A stretch of DNA of 64,000 bases from Sphingopyxis chilensis (GCF_035930445.1 NZ_CP142394.1:3133501-3197500); one strand, 5' to 3'. Counted from the stretch's first letter, positions 10,907 through 19,951 are shown. The notes: generated by a model not told the origin, from the sequence alone. Program-made: numbers and translations.

Positions 10907-11701
10907 TCAGGCGCTCGGCGCGTGCCTCTGCATCAGCTTGTAGGCGCGCTCATACCATTCATTGCCCGGATAGTTGGCGCCGAGCACGGCGGCCGACTTC
11001 TTCGCCTCGGCCGGAATACCGAGCGCGAGATAGGATTCGGTCAGGCGATAGAGCGCCTCGGGCGCGTGGCTGGTCGTCTGATATTTGTCGACGACTTCGC
11101 GAAAGCGAATCGACGCAGCAAGCCAGTTCGAGCTGCGCTGGTAGAAACGGCCGATTTCCATTTCCTTGCCCGCGAGATGGTCCTGCACCAGGTCGACCTT
11201 CAGCCGCGCGTCGGCGGCATAGCGGCTGTCGGGATAGCGGCGGATGATCTCGCCCAGCGCGGCGCTGGCCTGCTGGGTGATTTTCTGGTCGCGGGTCACG
11301 TCGCTGATCTGCTCATAATAGGAAAGGCCGATCAGATAATAGGCGTAGGGCGCATCCTTGTTGCCCGGATGAATCGCGAGGAAACGCTGCGCGGCTTCGA
11401 TCGCCGGTGTGTATTCGCGGTCCATATAATAGCTGAACGAGCTCATCAGCTGCGCGCGGCGCGCCCAGGGCGAATAGGGATGCTGGCGCTCGACCTCGTC
11501 GAACAGCGCCGCCGCCAGCCCATATTGCTTGCGGTCGAGCCGGTCCTGCGCCGCGCGGTACAGCGTATTGACATCGCGCGCGACGTAACGCGTGTCCTGC
11601 TTGACCCCGCCGCCACCGGCGCAGGCCGCCAGCATCGGGGGGATCACGAGAGCGGCGGCGACGAGGCGCGTCGTGGCGCGCAAGGAGGAACGCTGAGTCA
11701 T
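10907..11701 (-). CDS. bamD: Outer-membrane protein assembly factor BamD
   Basis: A 264-residue lipoprotein of the BAM complex that helps insert beta-barrel proteins in the outer membrane. A lipobox LAAC places the lipidated Cys at residue 27 after a hydrophobic leader. The mature part consists of TPR-like helical pairs, with recognisable segments LYRAAQDRLDRKQYGLAAAL, NKDAPYAYYLIGLSYYEQI and RYPDSRYAADARLK. The start at 11701 gives the full signal peptide. It is the first gene of the leftward bamD-recN-(GNAT, ABM)-ligA group. Confidence 0.96.
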   Translation of the reverse strand: MTQRSSLRATTRLVAAALVIPPMLAACAGGGGVKQDTRYVARDVNTLYRAAQDRLDRKQYGLAAALFDEVERQHPYSPWARRAQLMSSFSYYMDREYTPAIEAAQRFLAIHPGNKDAPYAYYLIGLSYYEQISDVTRDQKITQQASAALGEIIRRYPDSRYAADARLKVDLVQDHLAGKEMEIGRFYQRSSNWLAASIRFREVVDKYQTTSHAPEALYRLTESYLALGIPAEAKKSAAVLGANYPGNEWYERAYKLMQRHAPSA

Positions 11702-11777
11702 GCGCGCGGTATAGCCACAGCGTGGATGAACGCAAAATAAATGATGGGGCCCCCGGTCGCGTTTCCAGGGGGCCAGA

Positions 11778-12470
11778 TCAGCCCGTTTTGACGACGCAGC
11801 CCTCCGGCGCGTCGGCTGGCGTCGGCACGCGGCGCGCGGTCTTGATCGTCACTTGCGGTTCGAGCATCTGGCCGACCATCACGCCTTCGCCCGCGGTGGG
11901 CGAGATCGGCGCGTTGAAGATCGCCTCCGCCACCTCGGCGCCGCCGACAATTTCGCCGAACACGGCAAAGCCGGCGCCGTCGCCGCCCGGCGCATCGCTG
12001 TCGAATCCCCTGATGTCGGACAGGAGCAGGAAGAAATCGCTCGTCGCGTCGCCGGGGTTGAGCCGCGCCATCGACAGCGCGCCCTTGCAGTTGGTGAGGC
12101 CGGTGGTCGCCGTCGGCTCGTGCGCGATGGGCGGGAAACTCCGGCGCGCGTCGCCGCGGTTGCCCGCCTGGATAAGCTGGTTCGCCGGGCCCCAGCTCTT
12201 CGTCGAGCGGTAGAATTTGAATCCGTCCATCCGTTTTGCGTCGACATAGCGGAGGAAATTCGCCGCGGTGACCGGCGCGCGCTTGTCCTCGATCCGCAAG
12301 GTAATCGTGCCAAGGTCGGTGACGAGCGCCACATAGGGCCGCGTGTCGGCTTCGACCACCGGCGTGACAGGCACCGGGACCGAGGGGATGGGCGGCGGCA
12401 ATTGGGTCGCCTGCGGCGGAACGGCCGGCGATTGGGCGGCAAGTGCGATGGCGGTGAGGATCGTGAGCAT
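11778..12470 (-). CDS. Secreted cyclophilin-type peptidyl-prolyl isomerase
   Basis: A 230-residue protein with a short N-terminal signal-like segment (MLTILTAIALAAQSPA), a Pro-rich linker, and a cyclophilin domain with FKFYRSTK, LIQAGNRGD, GALSMARLNPGDATSDFFLL and FAVFGEIVGG. It is expected to isomerise Xaa-Pro bonds during folding of exported proteins. The usual GGD-P-GTG loop after the active-site Arg region is altered (QAGNRGDARRSFPPIAHE), so activity may be weak. It stands alone, 76 bases before bamD on the same strand, so it may share the bamD transcript. A place in envelope protein maturation fits both its leader and its neighbour. Confidence 0.85.
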   Translation of the reverse strand: MLTILTAIALAAQSPAVPPQATQLPPPIPSVPVPVTPVVEADTRPYVALVTDLGTITLRIEDKRAPVTAANFLRYVDAKRMDGFKFYRSTKSWGPANQLIQAGNRGDARRSFPPIAHEPTATTGLTNCKGALSMARLNPGDATSDFFLLLSDIRGFDSDAPGGDGAGFAVFGEIVGGAEVAEAIFNAPISPTAGEGVMVGQMLEPQVTIKTARRVPTPADAPEGCVVKTG

Positions 12471-12602
12471 GGCCGATACATAGACAAAGAAAGCAGGCGC
12501 TGGCGACCCCGATTCAGCCGGTGGCGACGAGGGCGTGATTGGAAAAAGCGCCCGGCCGGGCTAGGCACGGGCGCCAGAAGGCAAGCGAGGAAGAGGAAAC
12601 CG

Positions 12603-13286
12603 ATGACCGAGACGCCGAACCGCGACGCCGCGCCCGAACCCGCGCCTGCCTCGCCCGCCGCCGCGGCCGGATCGCGCCTGCTGCGCTACCTGCCGCTTAT
12701 CACCGTCGCGCATTTCCTGATCGGCCTGCCGGCGCTGATTGCATCGCTCGCGCTCGCTTATTTCGCTTTCGTGCAGGCCGACGCGACGCAAAAGATGCAG
12801 ACCGGCGGCGTCATGCCCTTCGTCACGTTCGGCACAAGCAACGGGGACGAGGAGGGTAATCAGGATATAGCGCTGACGCTGACGAACAATGGCGTCGGCC
12901 CCGCGATCCTCGGCCCCATCGAAATCCGCTACGAAGGCAAGCCGATAACCACCCCGGTCGACTTGCTCAGGGCATGCTGCACGGAAAGCGAGGCGCGCGC
13001 CTTGCGCTTTTCGACCTCGCCTTCGACCGGGATCGCGGTGCGGCCCGGCGAAACCATCGAATTCGTCAGTTTCCCGCGCACCCCCGCATCGGAGAAGGTC
13101 TGGCAGACATTCAACAAGGAGCGATGGAAGCTCGAGGTTCGCTCCTGCTATTGCTCGATCTTCAACGATTGCTGGATCACCGAAGGCATGCAGGGGTTGC
13201 CCAAGGCGGTCGACAAATGCCCCGCCGACTGGTCGCTTTATCGCGAGGATGCGGGAAACCGGATTGCCGGGGTCGATCCCAAGTAA
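12603..13286 (+). CDS. Hypothetical single-pass membrane protein, Cys-rich C-terminus
   Basis: A 227-residue protein I do not recognise. It has an Ala/Pro-rich cytoplasmic N-terminus, a hydrophobic segment around residues 30-60 (LLRYLPLITVAHFLIGLPAL onward), and a beta-rich extracytoplasmic domain with GGVMPFVTFGTSN and LTNNGVGPAILGPIEIRY. The C-terminal half has seven cysteines, including the pairs CC and CYC, suggesting disulfides or a metal site. The ATG at 12603 follows an AGCGAGGAAGAGGAA purine stretch. It is divergent from the cyclophilin and ends 48 bases before the ArsR start, so its 3' end abuts the ArsR promoter. Confidence 0.7.
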   Translation: MTETPNRDAAPEPAPASPAAAAGSRLLRYLPLITVAHFLIGLPALIASLALAYFAFVQADATQKMQTGGVMPFVTFGTSNGDEEGNQDIALTLTNNGVGPAILGPIEIRYEGKPITTPVDLLRACCTESEARALRFSTSPSTGIAVRPGETIEFVSFPRTPASEKVWQTFNKERWKLEVRSCYCSIFNDCWITEGMQGLPKAVDKCPADWSLYREDAGNRIAGVDPK

Positions 13287-13346
13287 TTCAACCAGTCGGT
13301 TGACAATAAGGTCCGGCTGTGCATATTCAACGACATGGTTGAATAT
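13287..13346 (+). promoter_or_regulatory. Promoter and two palindromic candidate operators of the ArsR gene
   Basis: A consensus -35 TTGACA (13300-13305) is followed 17 bases later by an AT-rich -10 ATATTC (13323-13328). Two inverted repeats with TTCAAC/GTTGA arms overlap it: TCAACC-agtc-GGTTGA (13288-13303) and the perfect ATATTCAAC-gacatg-GTTGAATAT (13323-13346). The ArsR ATG at 13335 lies inside the second palindrome and about where transcription should start. The promoter call is direct pattern reading; autorepression is inferred from the family. Confidence 0.7.
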
Positions 13347-13730
13347 GATTCGCACACCCTCGACACGATCTTCCACGCGCTGGGCGATACGACGCGCCGC
13401 GCGATGCTGGGCGAACTCGCCGCCGGTGAACGCACCGTCGGCGAACTCGCCAAGCCGTTCGCGATGTCGCTTGCCGCAGCGTCGAAACATATCAAGGTCC
13501 TCGAGGCCGCCGGGCTGGTCCGCCGCGACATCCGTGGCCGCACCCACGTCTGCAGCCTCGATCCCGTTCCGCTGATGCGTGCCGATCAGTGGATCGGCAT
13601 CTACCGGCGCTTCTGGACCGATCGCCTCGATGTGCTCGAGAAAATCCTGCGCGCCGACGCGGCCGCGCCGCCGCCCCCAAGAAACCCCTCCCCGGGAAAG
13701 AAGGAGAATGACGATGACGACGATGCTTGA
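13335..13730 (+). CDS. ArsR-family winged-helix transcriptional regulator
   Basis: A 131-residue repressor-type protein with the ArsR winged helix in residues 8-90: FHALGDTTRRAMLGELAAG, recognition helix around SLAAASKHIKVLEAAGLV, and the wing RRDIRGRTHVCSL. No metal-binding Cys pair of the ArsR/CadC kind is present. This subgroup typically pairs with SRPBCC/AHSA1 genes, as here. The C-terminus is low-complexity and ends in five Asp. The ATG lies within a perfect palindrome and no Shine-Dalgarno precedes it, so translation may be leaderless. The 3' end overlaps the SRPBCC gene. Confidence 0.9.
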   Translation: MVEYDSHTLDTIFHALGDTTRRAMLGELAAGERTVGELAKPFAMSLAAASKHIKVLEAAGLVRRDIRGRTHVCSLDPVPLMRADQWIGIYRRFWTDRLDVLEKILRADAAAPPPPRNPSPGKKENDDDDDA

Positions 13731-14247
13731 CCATGACCGTTACGGGGTGCTCACCGAGCCCGCGACACTGACGATCACCCGCCTGCTTCCCGGCCCGGTC
13801 GACCGGATCTGGGCCTATCTCATCGACGGCGATCTGCGTCGCCAGTGGCTGGCGGCGGGCGCGATGGAGGAAAGGGTCGGCGCTCCGGTCGATCTCGTCT
13901 GGCGCAACGACGAGCTTACCGATCCGCCGGGCACGCGCCCCGACGGTTTCGGCGACGAACACCGGATGCTCTGCGAAGTCGTCGCGATCGACGCCCCGCG
14001 CCTCCTGTCGATCAGTTGGGGCAGCACCGGCGGCGTCACCTTCACGCTCGACGAAAAGGGCGACGAGGTGCTGCTGACCATCGTCCACAAGCGGATCGAG
14101 GATCCCGAGGTGCGGCTCAACGTCAGCGCGGGCTGGCACGCGCACCTCGACGTGCTCGAAGCGCGCGCGCGCGGAACGCAGGCGGCGCCGCACTGGGACA
14201 ATTGGGTCCGGCTGCGCGACGCCTATGCCGAGCGGCTGTTCGGCTGA
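13714..14247 (+). CDS. SRPBCC / AHSA1-like lipid-binding-fold protein
   Basis: A 177-residue protein with the START/Bet v1-like helix-grip fold of the AHSA1 group: TITRLLPGPVDRIWAYLIDG, RRQWLAAG, and a C-terminal amphipathic helix (GWHAHLDVLEARARG). Such proteins are paired with ArsR regulators and bind unknown hydrophobic ligands. Three in-frame ATGs occur (13708, 13714, 13723). The second is best because AAGGAG at 13701-13706 then lies seven bases away. The reading frame overlaps the end of the ArsR gene by 17 bases, indicating translational coupling. Confidence 0.87.
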   Translation: MTTMLDHDRYGVLTEPATLTITRLLPGPVDRIWAYLIDGDLRRQWLAAGAMEERVGAPVDLVWRNDELTDPPGTRPDGFGDEHRMLCEVVAIDAPRLLSISWGSTGGVTFTLDEKGDEVLLTIVHKRIEDPEVRLNVSAGWHAHLDVLEARARGTQAAPHWDNWVRLRDAYAERLFG

Positions 14248-14265
14248 TTTGCCTGCGATGCCGAA

Positions 14266-14293
14266 GGAAAGGGCCGCACAAGCGGCCCTTTCC
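14266..14293 (+). terminator. Perfect 12-bp hairpin after the SRPBCC gene
   Basis: GGAAAGGGCCGC (14266-14277), loop ACAA, GCGGCCCTTTCC (14282-14293). The hairpin is perfect and sits 18 bases after the stop. It has no long T tract but ends in CTTTCC. It probably terminates the ArsR operon before the convergent pnp gene. Confidence 0.7.
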
Positions 14294-14409
14294 ATGTGGC
14301 TGAAATGACCGATTGCGGACGCCCTTCTCCGCTCCCGCTTGCGGGAGGAGAAATCAGTTCATGACCTCAACGGCAGCTCCCCACCCCAAAGCCGCCATTC
14401 CATCCCAAC

Positions 14410-14437
14410 AAAAAAGGGGCCGCCTTTCGGCAGCCCC
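14410..14437 (-). terminator. Rho-independent terminator of pnp
   Basis: Reading leftward: GGGGCTGCC, loop GAAA, GGCGGCCCC, then TTTTTT (stem 14416-14424 with 14429-14437, A tract 14410-14415 on the plus strand). It has one mismatch in nine pairs. It lies 23 bases after the pnp stop. Confidence 0.85.
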
Positions 14438-14460
14438 TTCTCTTTTCCTTGATGGAAGGA

Positions 14461-16773
14461 TTAGTCCTTCAGGAAGTCGGGCACATGGCCCTGGTCTTCC
14501 GGACCGTCTTCCGAGCGCTCGCGGCGCGGGCCGCGGTCGGCGCCGCCGTCACGGCGCGGGCCACGGTCGCGGTCACGACCGCCGCCGCCACGCGGGCCGC
14601 GGTCGCCGTCACGGCGCGGACCACGATCGCCGCGCGGTTCGCGGGGTTCGCGGGCCGGACGCGTGTCTTCCAGTTCCTCGCCGGTTTCCTGATCAACGAC
14701 GCGCATCGACAGGCGAACCTTGCCGCGCGGATCGATCTCGAGGACCTTGACCTTGACTTCCTGACCTTCGGACAGGACGTCGGCGACCTTCTCGACGCGC
14801 TCATTCTTGATTTCGCTGACGTGGACGAGACCGTCCTTGCCACCCATGAAATTCACGAACGCACCGAAATCGACGAGGTTGACGACCTTGCCGTCATAGA
14901 TCTTGCCGACTTCGGCTTCCTCGACGATGCCGCTGATCCACTTGCGGGCGGCTTCGATCTGGTCGAGGTCGCTCGACGAGATTTTGATCAGGCCTTCGTC
15001 GTCGATGTCGACCTTCGCGCCGGTGGTCGCGACGATCTCGCGGATCACCTTGCCGCCGGTGCCGATGACGTCGCGGATCTTCGCCTTGTCGATCTGCATC
15101 GTCTCGATACGCGGCGCGTGCGCCGACAATTCGCTGCGGGCTTCGCCGAGCGCCTTGTTCATCTCGCCGAGGATGTGCGCGCGGCCTTCCTTGGCCTGGT
15201 TCAGCGCGGCTTCGAAGATCTCGCGCGTGATGCCCGCGATCTTGATGTCCATCTGCATCGTGGTGATGCCTTCCGACGTGCCCGCGACCTTGAAGTCCAT
15301 GTCGCCGAGGTGATCCTCGTCGCCCAGGATGTCCGACAGGATCGCATAATCCTTGCCTTCGAGGATCAGGCCCATGGCGATGCCCGAGACGGGACGCTTG
15401 ATCGGCACGCCGGCGTCCATCATCGCGAGCGAACCGCCGCACACCGACGCCATCGACGACGAGCCGTTCGACTCGGTGATGTCGCTGGTCAGACGGATCG
15501 TGTAGGGGAATTCGTCCTTGGTCGGCAGCACGGGGTGCAGCGCACGCCATGCCAGCTTGCCGTGACCGACTTCGCGGCGGCCCGGCGCGCCGAAGCGGCC
15601 GACTTCGCCGACCGAATAGGGCGGGAAGTTATAGTGCAGCATGAAGTTCTGGTACGACAGGCCGTTGAGGCCGTCGATCATCTGCTCCGCATCCTTGGTG
15701 CCCAGCGTGGCGGTCGCGATCGTCTGCGTCTCGCCGCGCGTGAACAGCGCCGAGCCGTGCGCACGCGGCAGGAAGTGCGTTTCGGCCACGATCGGACGGA
15801 TCTGCGTCGTCGTGCGGCCGTCGATGCGCTTGCCGTCCTTTAGGATGGCGCCGCGGACGATTTCGGCTTCGAGCTTCTTGGTCAGCTTGATGCCGGCCAT
15901 GACTTCCTGCGGCGCGAGACCGTCTTCAGTGAACTGCGCCTTCGCCTTCGCGCGCGCTTCGTTGAGCGCGTTCGAGCGGGCCGACTTGTCGGTCAACTTG
16001 TAGGCGGCGGCAATGTCCTTGCCGATCAGCTTCTTCAGCTTGTCCTTGATGCCGGCATTGTCGTCCGACGAAGCGACTTCCCACGGATCCTTCGCGGCCT
16101 GTTCGGCGAGCTTGACGATCGCCTTGACGACTTCCTTGCACGCATCGTGCGCGAAGAGGACGGCGCCGAGCATGATCTCTTCCGACAGCTCATTGGCTTC
16201 GGATTCGACCATCATCACCGCGTCGTAGGTGGCGGCGACGACAAGGTCGAGGTCGCCTTCGGCAACCTGCGCGTCGGTCGGGTTCAGGATATATTCGCCG
16301 TCGACATAGCCGACGCGCGCGGCGCCGATCGGGCCCATAAACGGCACGCCCGAGATGGTGAGCGCGGCCGACGCGGCGACCATCGCGAGGATGTCGGGCT
16401 CATTGTGGCCGTCATAGCTCAGGACCTGGGCAATGGCGTTGATTTCGTTGTAGAAACCTTCGGGGAACAGCGGGCGGATCGGGCGGTCGATCAGGCGGCT
16501 GACCAGCGTTTCCTTTTCGGTCGCGCCGCGTTCGCGCTTGAAGAAGCCGCCCGGGATGCGGCCGGCGGCCGAATATTTTTCCTGATAATGGACGGTGAGC
16601 GGGAAGAAGTCCTGCCCGTCCTTGACCGACTTGGCGGCGGTCACGGCGCACAGGACGACCGTTTCGCCCAGCGTCGCCATCACGGCGCCGTCGGCCTGGC
16701 GGGCAACCTTGCCCGTTTCGAGCGTCAGCGTTTCACCGCCCCACTCGATCGATACTTTTTTCACGTCAAACAT
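14461..16773 (-). CDS. pnp: Polyribonucleotide nucleotidyltransferase (PNPase)
   Basis: A 770-residue phosphorolytic 3'-5' exoribonuclease of the RNA degradosome. Two RNase PH-like domains (first near residues 10-140, second near 310-540, with the [15 protein letters not shown] active-site segment) are followed by a KH domain ([20 protein letters not shown]) and an S1 domain. The last 75 residues are a low-complexity Arg/Gly/Asp tail with repeated RGPRRDG units and a terminal PDFLKD, longer than in enteric PNPases. The start at 16773 has GAAGGAAACCAC in front. It follows rpsO on the same strand as in most alphaproteobacteria. Confidence 0.98.
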   Translation of the reverse strand: MFDVKKVSIEWGGETLTLETGKVARQADGAVMATLGETVVLCAVTAAKSVKDGQDFFPLTVHYQEKYSAAGRIPGGFFKRERGATEKETLVSRLIDRPIRPLFPEGFYNEINAIAQVLSYDGHNEPDILAMVAASAALTISGVPFMGPIGAARVGYVDGEYILNPTDAQVAEGDLDLVVAATYDAVMMVESEANELSEEIMLGAVLFAHDACKEVVKAIVKLAEQAAKDPWEVASSDDNAGIKDKLKKLIGKDIAAAYKLTDKSARSNALNEARAKAKAQFTEDGLAPQEVMAGIKLTKKLEAEIVRGAILKDGKRIDGRTTTQIRPIVAETHFLPRAHGSALFTRGETQTIATATLGTKDAEQMIDGLNGLSYQNFMLHYNFPPYSVGEVGRFGAPGRREVGHGKLAWRALHPVLPTKDEFPYTIRLTSDITESNGSSSMASVCGGSLAMMDAGVPIKRPVSGIAMGLILEGKDYAILSDILGDEDHLGDMDFKVAGTSEGITTMQMDIKIAGITREIFEAALNQAKEGRAHILGEMNKALGEARSELSAHAPRIETMQIDKAKIRDVIGTGGKVIREIVATTGAKVDIDDEGLIKISSSDLDQIEAARKWISGIVEEAEVGKIYDGKVVNLVDFGAFVNFMGGKDGLVHVSEIKNERVEKVADVLSEGQEVKVKVLEIDPRGKVRLSMRVVDQETGEELEDTRPAREPREPRGDRGPRRDGDRGPRGGGGRDRDRGPRRDGGADRGPRRERSEDGPEDQGHVPDFLKD

Positions 16774-16821
16774 GTGGTTTCCTTCGCCCGCCGGGCCCTA
16801 TGCCGGGCGGGGCCTCTGTGT

Positions 16822-16889
16822 CCGGGCAATCCGGCCCGGGGCGGTGTAGGGCGTCTGTCTGCCCTATGGCGGTCCCGCCGGATGCGGGA
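16822..16889 (-). promoter_or_regulatory. Three hairpins in the pnp leader
   Basis: Three consecutive inverted repeats lie between rpsO and pnp: CCGGGC/GCCCGG (16822-16839), TAGGGC/GCCCTA (16847-16866) and TCCCGC/GCGGGA (16873-16889). In enteric bacteria the rpsO-pnp spacer holds an RNase III site used for PNPase autocontrol; a similar role here is inference. Confidence 0.5.
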
Positions 16890-16933
16890 GCGGCCCTGTG
16901 ACCCCGGGCATCATGCGCGGGGCCAATATGACA

Positions 16934-16957
16934 GCGGCCCCGGAAGTCCGGGGCCGC
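16934..16957 (-). terminator. Strong hairpin directly after rpsO
   Basis: A perfect 11-base inverted repeat (16934-16944 with 16947-16957) ten bases after the rpsO stop. No T tract follows in the leftward direction, so it may be an attenuator or mRNA-end stabiliser rather than a full terminator. Confidence 0.55.
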
Positions 16958-16966
16958 CAGAAATTC

Positions 16967-17236
16967 TTATTTGCGGAGACCAAGCTTCGCGATCAGCGCC
17001 TGATAGCGGCCCTCGTCCTTCTTCTTCAGATAGTCGAGGAGGCTGCGGCGCTTGTTGACCATCATCAGCAAGCCGCGGCGGCTGTGGTTGTCCTTGTGGT
17101 GCGCCTTGAAGTGGGCGGTCAGCGTGTTGATGCGGTCGGTCAGGATCGCAACCTGCACTTCCGGCGAACCGGTGTCGCCCTTTGCGCGGGCATTGTCGTT
17201 GATGACTTCGGTTTTGCGCTCAGCGGTAATCGACAT
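16967..17236 (-). CDS. rpsO: 30S ribosomal protein S15
   Basis: An 89-residue small-subunit protein that binds the central domain of 16S rRNA. The sequence is canonical ([68 protein letters not shown]). An upstream in-frame codon would add seven residues, but the ATG at 17236 with AAGGAAG upstream is the family start. It lies 27 bases after truB and upstream of pnp, so all three can share a transcript. Confidence 0.99.
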   Translation of the reverse strand: MSITAERKTEVINDNARAKGDTGSPEVQVAILTDRINTLTAHFKAHHKDNHSRRGLLMMVNKRRSLLDYLKKKDEGRYQALIAKLGLRK

Positions 17237-17263
17237 ATTCAGACTTCCTTCGAACATCCTTGT

Positions 17264-18157
17264 TTAAATGTTGAAGCCCCGGACGACTTTCAGCGTTCCC
17301 GCCAAAGCCTCGATCAGGGCAACGGGACGCATGTCGCTGTCCCTTCCCCAATAGAGCCCGTCATCCGTGCACCCCCCGGTCCAGACGCGACCCTGACGGA
17401 TCGCCCCTGCCGCTTCCGGGGAGAGGTTCAGAGCCGGGATGTCGACCAGCCCTGCCTCGAGCGGCAGAATAATTTCTGATTGGGCGGCCCCTTGGCCGAA
17501 AGCGTTCAATTTGTCCAGCGAAATCGCCTGTTCGAGCGTGAACGGCCCGGCCTTCGTGCGGCGGAGCATCGTGACATGCCCGACGGAGCCGACGGCGCGT
17601 GCGATGTCGCGCGCAAGGCTTCGGATATAGGTGCCCTTCGAGACATGCGCGGTGAGTGTGATCGATTCGAGCGGGCCTTCCCCGCGCTCGTCACCCCGGA
17701 GAGAGAAAATGGTAACGCTGCGCGCCTTCATCTCGACCGCTTCGCCCTTGCGCGCGAGGTCATAGGCCCGCTGGCCGTCGATCTTGATCGCCGAATAGGC
17801 GGGCGGCACCTGCTCGATCGGCCCGGTGAAGCGCGGCACCACCGCCTCGATGTCCGCCAGCGTCGGTCGCACGTCGCTCGTCGCGACCACTTCGCCCTCG
17901 GCATCGAGACCGGCGGTCTCGGTTCCGAACGCGATCGTGAAGTCATAGGTCTTGCTCGCATCGAGCATCCGGCCGCACAGCTTCGTCGCCTCGCCGAGCG
18001 CGATCGGGAGCACGCCCGACGCGAGCGGGTCGAGCGTCCCGCCATGGCCGACCTTGACCTTGCCCAGCCCCGCTTCGCGGCACACGCGCTTGACCGCGCC
18101 GACCGCCTGCGTCGATCCGAGCCCCACGGGTTTGTCGAGAATGATCCAGCCGTTCAT
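17264..18157 (-). CDS. truB: tRNA pseudouridine(55) synthase TruB
   Basis: A 297-residue enzyme that makes pseudouridine 55 in the T loop of tRNAs. The catalytic motif GHGGTLDPLASGVLPI contains Asp43. The start MNGWIILDKPVGLGSTQAV is typical, as are the motifs YDFTIAFGTETAG and KGTYIRSLARDIA. It is followed within 27 bases by rpsO. In the usual alphaproteobacterial order rbfA lies immediately upstream; here 3.3 kb of other genes separates them. Confidence 0.98.
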   Translation of the reverse strand: MNGWIILDKPVGLGSTQAVGAVKRVCREAGLGKVKVGHGGTLDPLASGVLPIALGEATKLCGRMLDASKTYDFTIAFGTETAGLDAEGEVVATSDVRPTLADIEAVVPRFTGPIEQVPPAYSAIKIDGQRAYDLARKGEAVEMKARSVTIFSLRGDERGEGPLESITLTAHVSKGTYIRSLARDIARAVGSVGHVTMLRRTKAGPFTLEQAISLDKLNAFGQGAAQSEIILPLEAGLVDIPALNLSPEAAGAIRQGRVWTGGCTDDGLYWGRDSDMRPVALIEALAGTLKVVRGFNI

Positions 18158-18241
18158 CCCGCGCCGCTAGAGCATTTTCAAGTCGGGTGAAACCTGACGG
18201 TTCGTAAAATGTGGAAGATAAAAATCGCGGATGCGCCCCTG

Positions 18242-18646
18242 TCAATCTTGCGCGGCCTTTTCGGCCTCGCGCGCTGCCTTGCGCTCCTCCTTCGACGGCG
18301 GCGGCCCCGATGTGACAAAAGAGGTCAGCGGGCAGCGTTCGCCACGAACGATGATCGACGCGAACTTGTCGAGCCGCCCGGCACCACGCGTTTCGACGCC
18401 GATGGCGTGCGCGAAATCGACGTCGCGGCAGATGCCGATGAAGGTGCCGTAATACCAGTTGCGTCGGCGATCCTGAATCCAGATGCCGCGATCGCGGTCG
18501 GCCTGCCAGTTGCGGATCGAGCTATCGCTGGGGAAGACGATGCTCGCCTCGACACCGAGCGCGCGCGGTTCCTCGGCGGGCTCGATGGCCGCCGCCGCAG
18601 AAAGGGGAAGCAGCAAGGCGGCCAGGGAGAGTGCGAGTTTCTTCAT
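18242..18646 (-). CDS. DUF6491-like secreted protein
   Basis: A 134-residue exported protein. The signal peptide is MKKLALSLAALLLPLSAAAA. The mature part includes the segments IRNWQADRDRGIWIQD, NWYYGTFIGICRDVDFAHAI and FASIIVRGERCPLTSFV, with two cysteines that could form a disulfide, and a charged C-terminus (KEERKAAREAEKAAQD). This matches the DUF6491 type common in sphingomonads; its function is unknown. The ATG at 18646 was chosen because it opens the signal peptide. It lies between truB and a GNAT gene, as part of the block that separates truB from rbfA. Confidence 0.75.
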   Translation of the reverse strand: MKKLALSLAALLLPLSAAAAIEPAEEPRALGVEASIVFPSDSSIRNWQADRDRGIWIQDRRRNWYYGTFIGICRDVDFAHAIGVETRGAGRLDKFASIIVRGERCPLTSFVTSGPPPSKEERKAAREAEKAAQD

Positions 18647-18695
18647 GACGACTCGCGTAGCAGAGCGAGGCTGAACCGGTGCTGACCTCTGCCCG

Positions 18696-19232
18696 TTACC
18701 CCGTCCACTCATCCGCGAGCAGCGACCAGAGCCCGGTGTCGCGAACATATCCCGTCCAGGTGATGCGCTCGGAACGCAGCACGCCTTCTTTCGTGCAGCC
18801 AAGCTTGGCGACCGCGGCCTGGCTGCGCTTGTTCCGCTCGTCGATGCGGAACTCGATACGGCGGATGCCGGCCGCGAACGCGTGATCGATCATCAGCTTT
18901 TTGATCCGCGTGTTGAGCCCCGTCCCCCGCGCGTCGGGGTGGATATAGCTGTTACCGATCTCGACCGTTTGCGCAGAGACGTCGGGCCGCAAATAGGCGG
19001 TCATGCCGACAAGCGTATCGCCGTCGAAAATCGCGTAGGCCATACGGCTCGCATGCCCGACCAGCGCATCGAACGCGGCATCGAAATGCTCGGGATCGAA
19101 ACTCGACGAATAGATCGTCCAGATGTCGGCATCGGCGGCGCAGGCGGCGCGCAGCGCCTTGCGATGCGGCTCCGCCAGTTTGACGAGTTTCAGACCGCCA
19201 TCGGCGAGCTCGGCATAGAGCCGGTCAAGCAT
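18696..19232 (-). CDS. GNAT-family N-acetyltransferase (RimJ/RimL-like)
   Basis: A 178-residue acetyltransferase with the RimJ/RimL layout: [20 protein letters not shown] carries the acetyl-CoA loop, then [29 protein letters not shown]. Members acetylate ribosomal protein N-termini, aminoglycosides or small amines; the substrate here is unknown. The ATG at 19232 overlaps the end of tdk by eight bases, indicating one transcript with tdk. A longer frame reaching into tdk is a read-through of tdk's opposite phase and was not used. Confidence 0.85.
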   Translation of the reverse strand: MLDRLYAELADGGLKLVKLAEPHRKALRAACAADADIWTIYSSSFDPEHFDAAFDALVGHASRMAYAIFDGDTLVGMTAYLRPDVSAQTVEIGNSYIHPDARGTGLNTRIKKLMIDHAFAAGIRRIEFRIDERNKRSQAAVAKLGCTKEGVLRSERITWTGYVRDTGLWSLLADEWTG

Positions 19233-19827
19233 CGGCGAGCGCCCCGGCAGCCTCGCGCCGCTTGGCCATGAAATGCCGCCGGCACATCGCGATATAGCGG
19301 TCGTTGCCGCCGATTTCGGTCTGTGCGCCCTCGACCACCGCGCGGCCCGCTTCATCAACGCGCAGGTTCATCGTCGCCTTGCGCCCGCATTCGCACACGG
19401 CCTTCAATTCGACGAGCGCGTCGGCGATGCCAAGCAGCGCCGCCGATCCGGGGAAGAGGTTGGCGGCAAAGTCGGTGCGGAGGCCATAACAAAGCACCGG
19501 AATATTCGCCTCGTCGGCGAGGCGCGCCAATTGCAGCACCTGCTCGCGCGACAGGAATTGCGCCTCGTCGACGAGCACGCAGGCAAGCGGGCGCTGCCCA
19601 TTCTCTTCGCCGACCGCCGCGAACAAGTCGCTGTCGGGGTCGAACTTGTGCGCCTCGGCCATCAGCCCGATGCGGCTCGTCACTTGCCCCTGCCCGTAGC
19701 GGTCGTCGAGCGCCGCGGTCCACAGCATCGTTTCCATGCCGCGCTCGCGATAGTTGAAATCCGCCTGCAACAGCGTCGTCGACTTGCCCGCATTCATGCT
19801 GGCATAATAGAAATAGAGCTTGGCCAT
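19225..19827 (-). CDS. tdk: Thymidine kinase (class II, TK1-like)
   Basis: A 200-residue kinase that phosphorylates thymidine in the salvage pathway. The P-loop is MNAGKSTT (residues 11-18), Walker B is [10 protein letters not shown], the lasso region includes GLRTDF, and zinc-binding cysteines appear in ECGRKA with a later CRRHF. The ATG at 19827 gives the usual [17 protein letters not shown] start. Many alphaproteobacteria lack tdk, so its presence inside the translation cluster is notable. It is coupled to the GNAT gene by an eight-base overlap. Confidence 0.96.
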   Translation of the reverse strand: MAKLYFYYASMNAGKSTTLLQADFNYRERGMETMLWTAALDDRYGQGQVTSRIGLMAEAHKFDPDSDLFAAVGEENGQRPLACVLVDEAQFLSREQVLQLARLADEANIPVLCYGLRTDFAANLFPGSAALLGIADALVELKAVCECGRKATMNLRVDEAGRAVVEGAQTEIGGNDRYIAMCRRHFMAKRREAAGALADA

Positions 19828-19951
19828 GCGTGCGCGATAACCTGCATATCGACCCTCGTCACCGTGGAATCGGGGGGACAACTTGACTCGACCACGCCCC
19901 CTGTCATGCTGCACGCCAAAGAGTGCAGCATATTCAGTGGGGAGAGCTGCG

